The notes under the pieces are model-generated. The model was not told the DNA's origin, did no database searches, and was given only the letters and a program-made list of their open reading frames with translations. This document shows positions 26,999 to 34,135 of a stretch of DNA of 64,000 bases, one piece after another (positions within the stretch are counted from its first letter, which is position 1; each line of letters begins with the position of its first letter). Source of the DNA: Phyllobacterium sp. OV277 (GTDB taxonomy: Bacteria; Pseudomonadota; Alphaproteobacteria; Rhizobiales; Rhizobiaceae); assembly GCF_900104355.1 (NCBI RefSeq), contig NZ_FNIY01000008.1, forward strand, positions 1 through 64,000. The letters run 5' to 3'. A program made the position numbers and the translations under genes.

Positions 26999-27418
26999 AT
27001 GAACTACAAAATTATCAGCCTCCCAATGCTTGCAATCCTCGCGCTTGCCGTTGGCAATGTTCAGGCACATGCCGCAGAACGCAAATACAAAGCCAATGGC
27101 CCAACCTCGTCAGCCATCACCGGTGACATCTCGATCGATGACAACGGCATCAAATTTGCCAATGGTAAAACGCTCGCGTTCTCATCGCGTACAACTGGCG
27201 ATTTTAGCTGGGGTGGCGAACAGGTTGATGCCTCGATTTACAAGGTCAAAACACCATCTGACCCCAAATTGAAAGGCGGCAACATGCTCTGCGGTAAAAA
27301 AGTGACCTATGTCGCCACATGGATTGCTGAAACATCATTGGCACTGGCTGTTTTCACGGATGACAAAGCGCCTACAGGCGACGACACAATGTGTGCATTA
27401 TATACGTACGACAAGTGA
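26999..27418 (+). CDS. Small exported protein of unknown function
   Basis: 139 residues with a Sec signal peptide (MNYKIISLPMLAILALAVG..., cleavage near HAAE at about residue 26). The mature part is beta-rich with two cysteines (NMLCGKKVTY and TMCALYTYDK) likely to form a disulfide. I do not recognise a family. GGAGAG precedes the start. It lies 28 bases after the SDR and closes the operon begun at 20454. It may bind the substrate or a product in the periplasm. Confidence 0.65.
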   Translation: MNYKIISLPMLAILALAVGNVQAHAAERKYKANGPTSSAITGDISIDDNGIKFANGKTLAFSSRTTGDFSWGGEQVDASIYKVKTPSDPKLKGGNMLCGKKVTYVATWIAETSLALAVFTDDKAPTGDDTMCALYTYDK

Positions 27419-27421
27419 CGT

Positions 27422-27540
27422 GAGGCAGAGGAGGCGCCGCACCTTATACGCGCGGACGGCATCTGCGATCGCGTAAAGTGTCGGGTTATTCGCGCAGAAC
27501 CCACCATCCAGCAGCAGAAGCGCGTCCCACCCGATTTAGG
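27422..27540 (-). pseudogene. Remnant of a patatin-like phospholipase
   Basis: On the minus strand, after an in-frame stop, the frame reads WDALLLLDGGFCANNPTLYA and continues IADAVRAYKV before decaying. DGGFCANNP is the patatin DG[GA] motif carrying the catalytic Asp, followed by the usual NNPT. Nothing of the N-terminal GxSxG half is left. The remnant lies immediately beyond the end of the 139-residue gene. Confidence 0.55.
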
Positions 27541-27607
27541 TTGGTAACCTGACCGCCAATAGCCGCCAAGATCTCAAGCAATTGACAGTGATCACTGCCG
27601 ATGCCCC

Positions 27608-27780
27608 TTATACGTCGAAACCAAAGGCGAGATAGTCGTACATGCAGGCAAGCTTTTTGAAAAATGAACGGTATGAACCTTCATTCAGCCTGTCGGAATT
27701 GTCTTTGAGGAACTTCCCGAGCACAGCGCCCACCTGTTCGTTTTGCGACCAGCCTCGCATCAGTGTAGGGGCATTTTTGG
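27608..27780 (-). pseudogene. C-terminal remnant of an unrecognised gene
   Basis: The minus-strand frame KNAPTLMRGWSQNEQVGAVL...MYDYLAFGFDV ends with a natural-looking stop at 27608-27610, but it starts out of frame inside the WGR gene. The composition is protein-like (helical, amphipathic), yet I cannot assign a family. It appears to be a 3' end joined to the WGR frame by deletion. Confidence 0.35.
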
Positions 27781-27983
27781 AAGGCATCTAGATCTGCGGT
27801 ACATCTGTAACCCTTACGGCGTTTCTGTCGAGAGAGCTCTTCATAGGCCCTCTCTAATTCAGTATAGTGGGGAAACGTGTCGACCTTCTGTTGTCCTGTT
27901 GTGCCAATTCTCCCCCAGTTGCGCACGAGCGATATCTCACCAAACAGGGTTGGTTGCATCGTCGGGCTATAATACCGCGCCAT
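27681..27983 (-). CDS. WGR-domain protein, truncated
   Basis: 100 residues. NMARYYSPTMQPTLFGEIS and LVRNWGRIGTTGQQKVDTFP form a WGR domain (the WGRIG core at about 23-27), a small nucleic-acid- or MolR/PARP-associated fold. Full-length relatives begin about 10-15 residues earlier; here the upstream frame carries a stop four codons before ATG. After the RRKGYR end of the domain the frame runs into a basic tail (VAKRTGGRCAREV) that overlaps another gene's remnant. It is probably a decaying gene whose 5' and 3' ends are damaged. Confidence 0.55.
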   Translation of the reverse strand: MARYYSPTMQPTLFGEISLVRNWGRIGTTGQQKVDTFPHYTELERAYEELSRQKRRKGYRCTADLDAFQKCPYTDARLVAKRTGGRCAREVPQRQFRQAE

Positions 27984-28004
27984 GTTATGCTCGCCTCAAG
28001 TAGG

Positions 28005-28946
28005 TTAAATCGTTCCGATCACACGCAGGCGGTCTTGCATCGCCCGCAGCGACAGTTTCGATGTCGGGGCGAGCCGATCGAAACCGTGGTTCGCACCGGA
28101 ATGCACGTGCAGTTCGACCGGTACGCCTGCCACAGCCAGTTTTTGGGCGTAACGGATGTCCTCGTCCCGGAAGATGTCAAGTTCACCCACCTCGATGTAG
28201 ACTGGGGCGAGACCCGCCGCGTCCTTCAAACGTGCCGGCACCGCTGCCGGAGAGACAGTCACGTCGCAAAGCCGTTCACCCAGCAGCGCACTCCAGCCGG
28301 TGAAATTGTGGTCATAAGTCCAGGTCGCGAACGGCAGGAGACGTGGATCGGGAACGAGGTTCTGATCATCAAGCATCGGATAGATGAGGATCTGCTTTGC
28401 AACCGCGATGCCGTGGTCGCGCGCAAGGATTGCCGCGCCGGCCGCCGGACAGCCGCCACCGCTATCGCCCATCAGGGCGATACGGCTCGGATCGATGCCG
28501 AGTTCATCAGCATGCGCCGTGAGCCAGGTTAGGCCAGTGAGCACGTCTTCCGCCAGCATGGTGCCAGTGCTTTGGGGCGCCAATCGGTACTCAACCGCAA
28601 GGAATGGCACGCCGGACTTGGCCACATACTCGGCGATGACGAAGGCATAGAGATCGACACTCGCCAAAATCATGCCGCCACCATGCGCATAAACCACGGC
28701 GGAGCCAGGGCTAGATCCTTCCCGAACGAACCAACGTAGTTCGATTTTTGCGCCATCGGCCGTTTCGGCAAAAAATGACGTTGTATGCACATCCGGGTAG
28801 GTAGGGGCAGCGGCGGACCAGGCCGCCCAACCGGCATTGCCGATGGCACGTATGGCTTGCCAGTCACCGCGCGCCGGCGGCGGTGAGGTGGGCGAAGGAA
28901 GAACGGCCAGCGCAGCCGCAAGTTCAGGATCAAGGGCGTAGGGCAT
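28005..28946 (-). CDS. Alpha/beta hydrolase, HSL-type esterase
   Basis: 313 residues from ATG 28946 (a longer frame to 29153 lacks a good start). HGGG at 88-91 forms the oxyanion hole, GDSGGG at 160-165 holds nucleophile Ser162, GELDIFRDE has the acid and GANHGFD the catalytic His. It is a family IV esterase like the one at 2133-3242 but only distantly similar, and it carries no regulon-type operator. It lies downstream of the SnoaL-like gene (180 bases) and opposite the divergent LysR gene, suggesting control by that regulator. Confidence 0.85.
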   Translation of the reverse strand: MPYALDPELAAALAVLPSPTSPPPARGDWQAIRAIGNAGWAAWSAAAPTYPDVHTTSFFAETADGAKIELRWFVREGSSPGSAVVYAHGGGMILASVDLYAFVIAEYVAKSGVPFLAVEYRLAPQSTGTMLAEDVLTGLTWLTAHADELGIDPSRIALMGDSGGGCPAAGAAILARDHGIAVAKQILIYPMLDDQNLVPDPRLLPFATWTYDHNFTGWSALLGERLCDVTVSPAAVPARLKDAAGLAPVYIEVGELDIFRDEDIRYAQKLAVAGVPVELHVHSGANHGFDRLAPTSKLSLRAMQDRLRVIGTI

Positions 28947-29125
28947 GAGAATTTTCCAAAAAAAGGCACGACGATCCCCACGCTCACGATGACCTTCGGG
29001 ATTGGAGACTATCCGCAGAAGTTGAAGGGACAGGATCAGCCCGCTAGCGAGGCCGTGCGACGATGCTGTTGAGGGTGATAGCGAGGTGAGTAATGGCCTT
29101 GGGAGTTGAGAACACCGCCGCGGAA

Positions 29126-29554
29126 TCAAGCCGCTACAATTTTGCCATCCCAATCCCCGCCCGCAGGGAAAGAGGCATGTTCATGAATTAGTTTCCACTC
29201 ACCGCCCCGCCGTTCAAAGCAATCGGTCTGACGCACCAATGCGCGCTTGGTATCACCGTTCTTAAGCACGATATGGACTTTCTGAATTGTGCAGACGATC
29301 CCCATATCGCCGTTTATCGTGACATCCTCTTCAAGAACTTCGATATTACACGAACGGAAACCCTTGAATACGCTATCGAACATCTTCAATGCCGGCTGAA
29401 TGCCTCTTGAGGCAAAAGCAGGGATGTCGAACCAAAGAGCGTCTTCGGCCCAATGTCTTGTGCTCTGCGCACCCGTCATGGACTCGGCCATCTCCTTGAC
29501 GATGGAAGTCAGAACCTCCTTGTCGCGCTGCCGATTGTCGTTGGTGTTCTTCAT
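29126..29554 (-). CDS. SnoaL-like/NTF2-fold protein
   Basis: 142 residues of the cystatin-like alpha+beta cone (NTF2 fold) family: helix KEVLTSIVKEMAESMT, ALWFDIPAFASRGIQPALKMF, and C-terminal strands RQTDCFERRGGEWKLIHEHASFP. Related proteins are ketosteroid-isomerase-like enzymes, polyketide cyclases or binding proteins. The function cannot be told from sequence. It is divergent from the LysR gene, with 135 bases between them, so it is likely the regulator's primary target together with the esterase. Confidence 0.8.
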   Translation of the reverse strand: MKNTNDNRQRDKEVLTSIVKEMAESMTGAQSTRHWAEDALWFDIPAFASRGIQPALKMFDSVFKGFRSCNIEVLEEDVTINGDMGIVCTIQKVHIVLKNGDTKRALVRQTDCFERRGGEWKLIHEHASFPAGGDWDGKIVAA

Positions 29555-29689
29555 GGTGATTTCCTTTTCGATTGCGTCAGGGCTCTGTTTCCGTTCCCAA
29601 CGACAAATACCTACCCCTTCCTGAAAAGTGAGAGTAGAAAGGTATTCGGAATAGGATCAATTCCCAATATGGAATGAATGGGTGTCTAA

Positions 29690-30592
29690 ATGGACCGTAT
29701 GGGTGCCATCAGTCTATTTGTCCGGGTGGTCGACAGCGGCAGCTTTTCTGCTGTCGCCCGGACGCTTGGCGTCGGTCAGCCAGCCATCAGCAAGCAGATC
29801 GCTGCCCTCGAAATACATCTGGGTGCTCAGCTGTTACAACGGACCTCGCGCAGCCTGACCCTCACAGAGGCTGGCCGTGACTTCTACGAGTCCGGTGTGC
29901 GCCTTTTGGGTGATCTCGAAGCAGCGGAGTCGCGTATCGGACGTGGCCGGATCACACCCTCGGGCCTGGTGCGCGCCACCGTGGCGCCGGTTTTCGGCCG
30001 ACTTTATGTGGTGCCACGATTGCATGAGTTCTTCCTCCGGTATCCCGAGGTTGCGGTCGAACTGGTGGTCGCTGACCGTCTCATGAATCTGGTCGAGGAG
30101 GGTATCGATCTAGGCGTGCACAATGGCGAGCTATCGGACTCTAGCCTGATTGTCAGCAAGATCGCGCAAACGCCGATCGTTACCGTTGCTACTCCTGCCT
30201 ACCTGATGGCTCATGGCGAACCCGCGATACCGTCTGATCTCGAGCGGCATTCCTGCATCATCTACGCTCCGCAAGGCGCACCGCGCATATGGGGTTTTCA
30301 CGGCCGTTTCGGCCCGATCACCCATCAGCCCAAAGGGGCTTTTCGTACCAACGACGCCGAACAAATTCGAACTGCTGTGTTGGCAAACCTCGGTATCGCC
30401 CATACACCGGGCTGGCTCTTCGCGTCAGAGATCGCCTCGGGCACTGTCCTGCCCGTTCTTACAGACTATGAGCCTGCCAAGCTTGCGATCAGTGCCGTTC
30501 GGCCGTCAGGTCGGTTCCTTGCCAGCAAGGTCCGGGTCTTCATCGATTTCCTTACCGAGATATTCGCTGAGGAGCCGTCTCTCGCCTTATAG
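29690..30592 (+). CDS. LysR-family transcriptional regulator
   Basis: 300 residues. An N-terminal winged helix-turn-helix at 1-60 (SFSAVARTLGVGQPAISKQIAALE, QLLQRTSRSLTLTEAG) is followed by a periplasmic-binding-protein-like effector domain. It belongs to the large CrgA/PtxR-type group (MDRMGAISLFVRVVDSGSFS). Divergent from the SnoaL-like and esterase genes, the classic LysR arrangement. The inducer is unknown. Confidence 0.9.
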   Translation: MDRMGAISLFVRVVDSGSFSAVARTLGVGQPAISKQIAALEIHLGAQLLQRTSRSLTLTEAGRDFYESGVRLLGDLEAAESRIGRGRITPSGLVRATVAPVFGRLYVVPRLHEFFLRYPEVAVELVVADRLMNLVEEGIDLGVHNGELSDSSLIVSKIAQTPIVTVATPAYLMAHGEPAIPSDLERHSCIIYAPQGAPRIWGFHGRFGPITHQPKGAFRTNDAEQIRTAVLANLGIAHTPGWLFASEIASGTVLPVLTDYEPAKLAISAVRPSGRFLASKVRVFIDFLTEIFAEEPSLAL

Positions 30593-30604
30593 AGGGGTAT
30601 CTGC

Positions 30605-30841
30605 GTGAAGGTGCGAAACGTATCGACAGATATCGTCTATCTCGGCCGACCGGATCGCGCCAATTGTCACATTGTCGTCGTGGTCGGTTCCAAATGGGTG
30701 CGGAGTGTTCCTGATACAGATGGTCCCGGCTGCATCTCCCATACGGGCTATTTATCGATCCTGCGAAATAATATTGATGAAAGTGTCGACCGAACAAAGA
30801 TGCGGGTGGATCAGCAAAGCATCGTGGCCGCGTCATGCTGA
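30605..30841 (+). CDS. Small hypothetical ORF of doubtful reality
   Basis: A 78-codon GTG-initiated frame (MKVRNVSTDIVYLGRPDRAN...) starting 13 bases after the LysR stop. The first part is Val/Ile-rich and protein-like, but no ribosome binding site or family is evident. It may be spurious or a relic; the region otherwise contains nothing recognisable. Confidence 0.25.
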   Translation: MKVRNVSTDIVYLGRPDRANCHIVVVVGSKWVRSVPDTDGPGCISHTGYLSILRNNIDESVDRTKMRVDQQSIVAASC

Positions 30842-30844
30842 CGG

Positions 30845-31195
30845 TCAGTGTGAATCAAGCCACTCGTTCAACTCAATTTCGGAACGCTCCAATCCATGGA
30901 AATTGATCAGTTTGCGCATGAAGGCAACTGCAACGGCTCGGGCACGAAGGTAGAATCGTCCGTCATGATCGTCCCGTGACATTTGATAGACGTCAAGTTT
31001 CTCATATAGCTGCTGAAGCCGATTCTGGACACTGCGCAAGTATAGGTTACGGCGGTCGGCAATGGCCCGTTCGGTCAATCCAAGGGCGACGTCGACGAGG
31101 ATTTCGTACTCGATTTCGTTGACACCTTTTAGTGGCGCAAGGCTCTTTTGCTGCAGAAGAATGCAGGGGCAGGTATAAAGCGCGGTCAAACGCAA
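30845..31195 (-). CDS. LuxR-type helix-turn-helix protein, apparently lacking its N-terminal domain
   Basis: 116 residues. EYEILVDVALGLTERAIADR and NLYLRSVQNRLQQLYEKLDV form a GerE/LuxR DNA-binding domain, followed by the C-terminal RARAVAVAFMRKLINFHGLE tail seen in complete regulators. A receiver or autoinducer domain is missing, and the first 25 residues (MRLTALYTCPCILLQQKS) do not look like one. It may be a 5'-truncated response regulator or a stand-alone HTH protein. It lies 36 bases downstream of the porin-gene start side, on the same strand as the porin but after its stop. Confidence 0.6.
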   Translation of the reverse strand: MRLTALYTCPCILLQQKSLAPLKGVNEIEYEILVDVALGLTERAIADRRNLYLRSVQNRLQQLYEKLDVYQMSRDDHDGRFYLRARAVAVAFMRKLINFHGLERSEIELNEWLDSH

Positions 31196-31231
31196 TTAAA
31201 ACAGTAATCTGTCGGTTTTAGTGACGAAATC

Positions 31232-32296
31232 TCAGAAGTTGCGCTGGAGGCGCAACCGGCCCTCAACGGGATCACCGCGATTATCGTCGTAGTTGGTGTA
31301 GGTTACCTCTGGAATAATATCAAAGCCCGGTACCAGCTTGTATCGGACATTTAGAGCGGCTGATACGTTGCCGTATTCCTCATAGGCAACTTGCCCATTC
31401 AACGTGGCCTTATCTGACAATTTGGCGGAAAGACCTGCCCAAATGGCGTAGTCGCCCTCCCAATTGGCATAATAATTATTGACGCCCGTAGATTTGTTCC
31501 AGTCGGACTGATAGCCGCCCATGAGGAAAGCAGAAACAGTGTTGCTGAATTTTACGTCAAGCCGCACCTTACCGGCCCAGACCTCATCAAGGGCGTCATA
31601 GCCGACTACGCCAGACAGCTTACCCCAGCCCTGTTCGAATTTCAGACCACCAACAATATGCGGCGTGTAATCGTCAATGACGTAGTTTTTGGTGTGGCCT
31701 TGATCATTGTAACCGAAATCACTGGTGCTGCCTTGTTCAAAGCCAAGCATTGCGGAAAATCCATTGCCGCCTTTAAACGTATAGCTGATCTGGTTCGTGG
31801 CAGTATCTTTGTCGGGCCCGTAGGCAATGACATTGTCGTTGATGATGTCGCCGGCGTAGTTGGTCCATGAGGTGAACTGTGAATCGACAGCGCCGACGCG
31901 AAAGCCGCCAAGCTCAATATATGCTTTGGGGATATAGGCGTTGTTGCTGCCATTGGTATACTGGAAATAGGTTTCGATGTAAGAGCGAAGTGTACCCAAC
32001 TCCGTTTCCGAACGAGCATCGAAACGCAGCGAAGCCCTCGTGCGTTTGTACCAGCTGTCCCGCTTGACACCTGTCAGTGGGTCATCGCCGCCGCGCACAT
32101 CATAACGCAGATATCCGCCAATCTTCAGGCATGTTTCCGTACCGGGAATATAGAAGAACCCGGCGCCGTAGGTATCGCACACGCGAACATATTCCACCGG
32201 TTCTGGTTCTGCCACGACGACTGCGTCAGCGGCGTGGGCGGAAGACGCACTAAAAATGACCGCAGATGAGCCAATCAGAAATGTCTTGATACCCAT
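31232..32296 (-). CDS. Porin, rhizobial Omp2 family
   Basis: 354 residues. A signal peptide (MGIKTFLIGSSAVIFSASSAHA) is followed by ADAVVVAEPEPVEYVRVCD, then YGAGFFYIPGTETCLKIGG and YLRYDVRGGDD, the canonical start of Brucella/rhizobial Omp2b-type porins, and a barrel ending in Phe (RLQRNF). This one is closer to the family norm than the island porin at 13930. It is monocistronic apart from the LuxR-HTH fragment after it; no regulon-type operator precedes it. Confidence 0.92.
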   Translation of the reverse strand: MGIKTFLIGSSAVIFSASSAHAADAVVVAEPEPVEYVRVCDTYGAGFFYIPGTETCLKIGGYLRYDVRGGDDPLTGVKRDSWYKRTRASLRFDARSETELGTLRSYIETYFQYTNGSNNAYIPKAYIELGGFRVGAVDSQFTSWTNYAGDIINDNVIAYGPDKDTATNQISYTFKGGNGFSAMLGFEQGSTSDFGYNDQGHTKNYVIDDYTPHIVGGLKFEQGWGKLSGVVGYDALDEVWAGKVRLDVKFSNTVSAFLMGGYQSDWNKSTGVNNYYANWEGDYAIWAGLSAKLSDKATLNGQVAYEEYGNVSAALNVRYKLVPGFDIIPEVTYTNYDDNRGDPVEGRLRLQRNF

Positions 32297-32379
32297 GCCC
32301 GATCTCCAAAAATGAGTAATGATTTTGGTTTGATGTTGGCAGGTTTATATTACAGTTCGATGGCAGTGGATTTTAGGCG

Positions 32380-32560
32380 ATGGTGCTTGTGGAACACTCT
32401 CGCTCCGGAATGAGGGCGATTGGCCTTACGTTGCCGCGTGCAAAAGCGCTTTGGGAAATCTCACATCGCGAATCCGTCACCCAGCGCGAACTTGCAGATG
32501 CCCTGAAATCCACCCCCCGAAATATTACCACGCTCATGTCGGCGCTTTGGTCATACCGTC
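32380..32560 (+). pseudogene. Fragment of a MarR-family regulator
   Basis: The frame includes GLTLPRAKALWEISHRESVT and QRELADALKSTPRNITTLMS, the winged-helix core of a MarR protein, then runs into unrelated sequence antisense to the intact MarR gene. Only about 55 residues remain, without dimerisation helices, so it is a broken gene. Confidence 0.6.
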
Positions 32561-32977
32561 GCGCAATTGCTGGACCTTTTGGTTGAGATCAATCATCTGG
32601 GGTATTGTGAAGCCGGAGCGTTGCAGCAGTGTTGCGGTCAGGCATCCGGTCTTGGCGTGCAGGTCAGCGCCTTTGGGAGTCAGATGGACCTCGACCAGCC
32701 GTTCGTCGGTGACACTGCGGCGACGCGTGAGAAAGCCGGCACTTTCCAGCCGCTTGACGGCGGGGGTAATGGTGCTTGGCTCCAGCGCCAGCCTGTCGCC
32801 GATGACCGTAATGGTCAGACCATCCTGTTCCCAAAGAGCACTGAGGACGAGATACTGCGTATAGGTGACACCCAGTTCATCCAGCATGGGCTTGTACACG
32901 CGGTGAATGGCAATCGACGCCGAGTAGATTGAAAAACACAGCTGGCTGTCGAGCGGCAGAGTGGGGGCATCGGTCAT
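32534..32977 (-). CDS. MarR-family regulator, OhrR-like
   Basis: 147 residues. LDSQLCFSIYSASIAIHRVYKPMLDELGVTYTQYLVLSALWE is the OhrR start, with the redox-sensing cysteine at Cys14 in the expected QLCF context. The winged helix follows (ITVIGDRLALEPSTITPAVKRLESAGFLTRRR). OhrR proteins are peroxide-inactivated repressors. Here the divergent target is an exported alpha/beta hydrolase rather than ohr, with two TATCGCGATA palindromes in between. A one-cysteine OhrR is indicated, because only Cys14 and a distant Cys (GCLTATLL) are seen. Confidence 0.85.
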   Translation of the reverse strand: MTDAPTLPLDSQLCFSIYSASIAIHRVYKPMLDELGVTYTQYLVLSALWEQDGLTITVIGDRLALEPSTITPAVKRLESAGFLTRRRSVTDERLVEVHLTPKGADLHAKTGCLTATLLQRSGFTIPQMIDLNQKVQQLRDGMTKAPT

Positions 32978-33025
32978 TGTCGTCTCCTGTTCGGCGATGT
33001 TTATAACCTTTATCAGAAATAATGA

Positions 33026-33092
33026 TATCGCGATAAAGAAATCGCTTTACAAGATTTCGGCGGTCGTTTATGTAGTCTTTATCGCGATAAAG
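33026..33092. promoter_or_regulatory. Two palindromic operators between the OhrR-like gene and the hydrolase
   Basis: Perfect palindromes TATCGCGATA at 33026-33035 and CTTTATCGCGATAAAG at 33077-33092, about 51 bases centre to centre, with a further TTATCGCGA half at 33094-33102. MarR/OhrR proteins bind such short palindromes; placement in the divergent intergenic region fits autoregulation and hydrolase control. Confidence 0.75.
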
Positions 33093-33127
33093 ATTATCGC
33101 GAACAAAACAACGAAGGAGATACGCAT

Positions 33128-33886
33128 ATGAGCAAGATCCTGACCGCAGCCGCTACCCTCGCCATGGCCGCCACCGCTTTCACCCCCGCGCACGCTGCAC
33201 CTGCTGGTGCCAAGAACATTGTCCTTGTCCACGGCGGTTTCGTCGATGGTTCCGGCTGGCAGGGCGTTTACAACATCCTGAAAAACGATGGCTACAATGT
33301 CAGCATTGTGCAGAACCCGACCATCTCGCTTGCCGATGATGTGGCTGTTACCAAGCGGACCATTGCGCAGCAGGACGGTCCTGTGATTCTGGTTGGCCAT
33401 TCCTATGGCGGCGTCGTTGTCAGTGAAGCCGGCACCGACGAGAAGGTGAAAGCTGTCGTCTACATCGCAGCGTTCGCGCCTGACAAAGGCGAGTCCGTAT
33501 CATCACTGATCGCCAATGCGCCTGCAGGTGCGCCGGTACCGCCGATCCTGCCGCCCGTTGATGGCTACCTGTTCCTTGACAAGGCCAAATTTGCTGCCTC
33601 GTTCGCCGCTGACGTGGATGCTACAACCGCTGCATTCATGGCTGACTCACAGGTTCCATGGGGCGTCGAAGCATTGGCCGGTGCTGTTACCGAACCCGCA
33701 TGGAAGAGCAAGCCAAGCTTCTATCTGGTTGCCACTGACGATCACATGATCCCGCCACCTGCCCAGCGCATGATGGCCGAACGTGCCAAGGCCACAGTCG
33801 TCGAAACGGCTGCCAGCCACGCCGTTTACGTTTCCAAACCGCAAGTCGTTGCCGACCTTATAGAGCAGGCGGCATCCGCCAAATAA
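33128..33886 (+). CDS. Exported alpha/beta hydrolase
   Basis: 252 residues with a signal peptide (MSKILTAAATLAMAATAFTP, cleavage after AHA). The mature enzyme shows VLVHGGFVDGSGW (oxyanion HGG at 35-37), the nucleophile elbow GHSYGG at 90-95 (Ser92), and a C-terminal His in ASHAVYVSKP. It resembles the salicylate-esterase/hydroxynitrile-lyase-like AB hydrolase subfamily often found beside MarR regulators. GAAGGAGA precedes the start. It is controlled from the TATCGCGATA operators and followed by a hairpin at 33906-33930. Confidence 0.88.
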   Translation: MSKILTAAATLAMAATAFTPAHAAPAGAKNIVLVHGGFVDGSGWQGVYNILKNDGYNVSIVQNPTISLADDVAVTKRTIAQQDGPVILVGHSYGGVVVSEAGTDEKVKAVVYIAAFAPDKGESVSSLIANAPAGAPVPPILPPVDGYLFLDKAKFAASFAADVDATTAAFMADSQVPWGVEALAGAVTEPAWKSKPSFYLVATDDHMIPPPAQRMMAERAKATVVETAASHAVYVSKPQVVADLIEQAASAK

Positions 33887-33905
33887 ACATCCGCATTCAT
33901 CGGAT

Positions 33906-33930
33906 ACCGGGGCGTGCCAAGCGCCCCGGT
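33906..33930 (+). terminator. GC-rich hairpin after the exported hydrolase
   Basis: A 9-bp perfect stem, ACCGGGGCG (33906-33914) with CGCCCCGGT (33922-33930), and a 7-base loop, 20 bases after the stop. The downstream tract CTATCTGTGT is T-poor, so termination may be partial. Confidence 0.55.
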
Positions 33931-34053
33931 CTATCTGTGTCAATGAGGCTGTTTGCTGTCGTTTCACAAGCATTTCCAAGTAGTTGCTGGTTTTGTCACA
34001 ACGCCGCCTGTGGATGTGCACTTTGAATGTCACAAAAATTCGTAAAAAATTGT

Positions 34054-34095
34054 TTGAACTGTGATGTGTTGCATGGTATTAGGTAACCGATCGGT
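34054..34095 (+). promoter_or_regulatory. paaA promoter with TetR-type operator
   Basis: TTGAAC (34054-34059), a 17-base spacer and TATTAG (34077-34082) form a plausible sigma-70 promoter. The palindrome ACCGATCGGT (34086-34095) lies at the expected transcription start, followed by a related CCGGTCGG at 34111. The same kind of sequence occurs between paaG and paaN, so PaaR is the likely ligand. Confidence 0.65.
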
Positions 34096-34135
34096 CGATT
34101 AATAGGTCTGCCGGTCGGGGAGCGAGGAGGCAACC

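Noticed and set aside
30605-30841. Treating the 78-codon frame after the LysR gene as a firm gene
   Set aside because: No ribosome binding site or recognisable family; listed only as doubtful.
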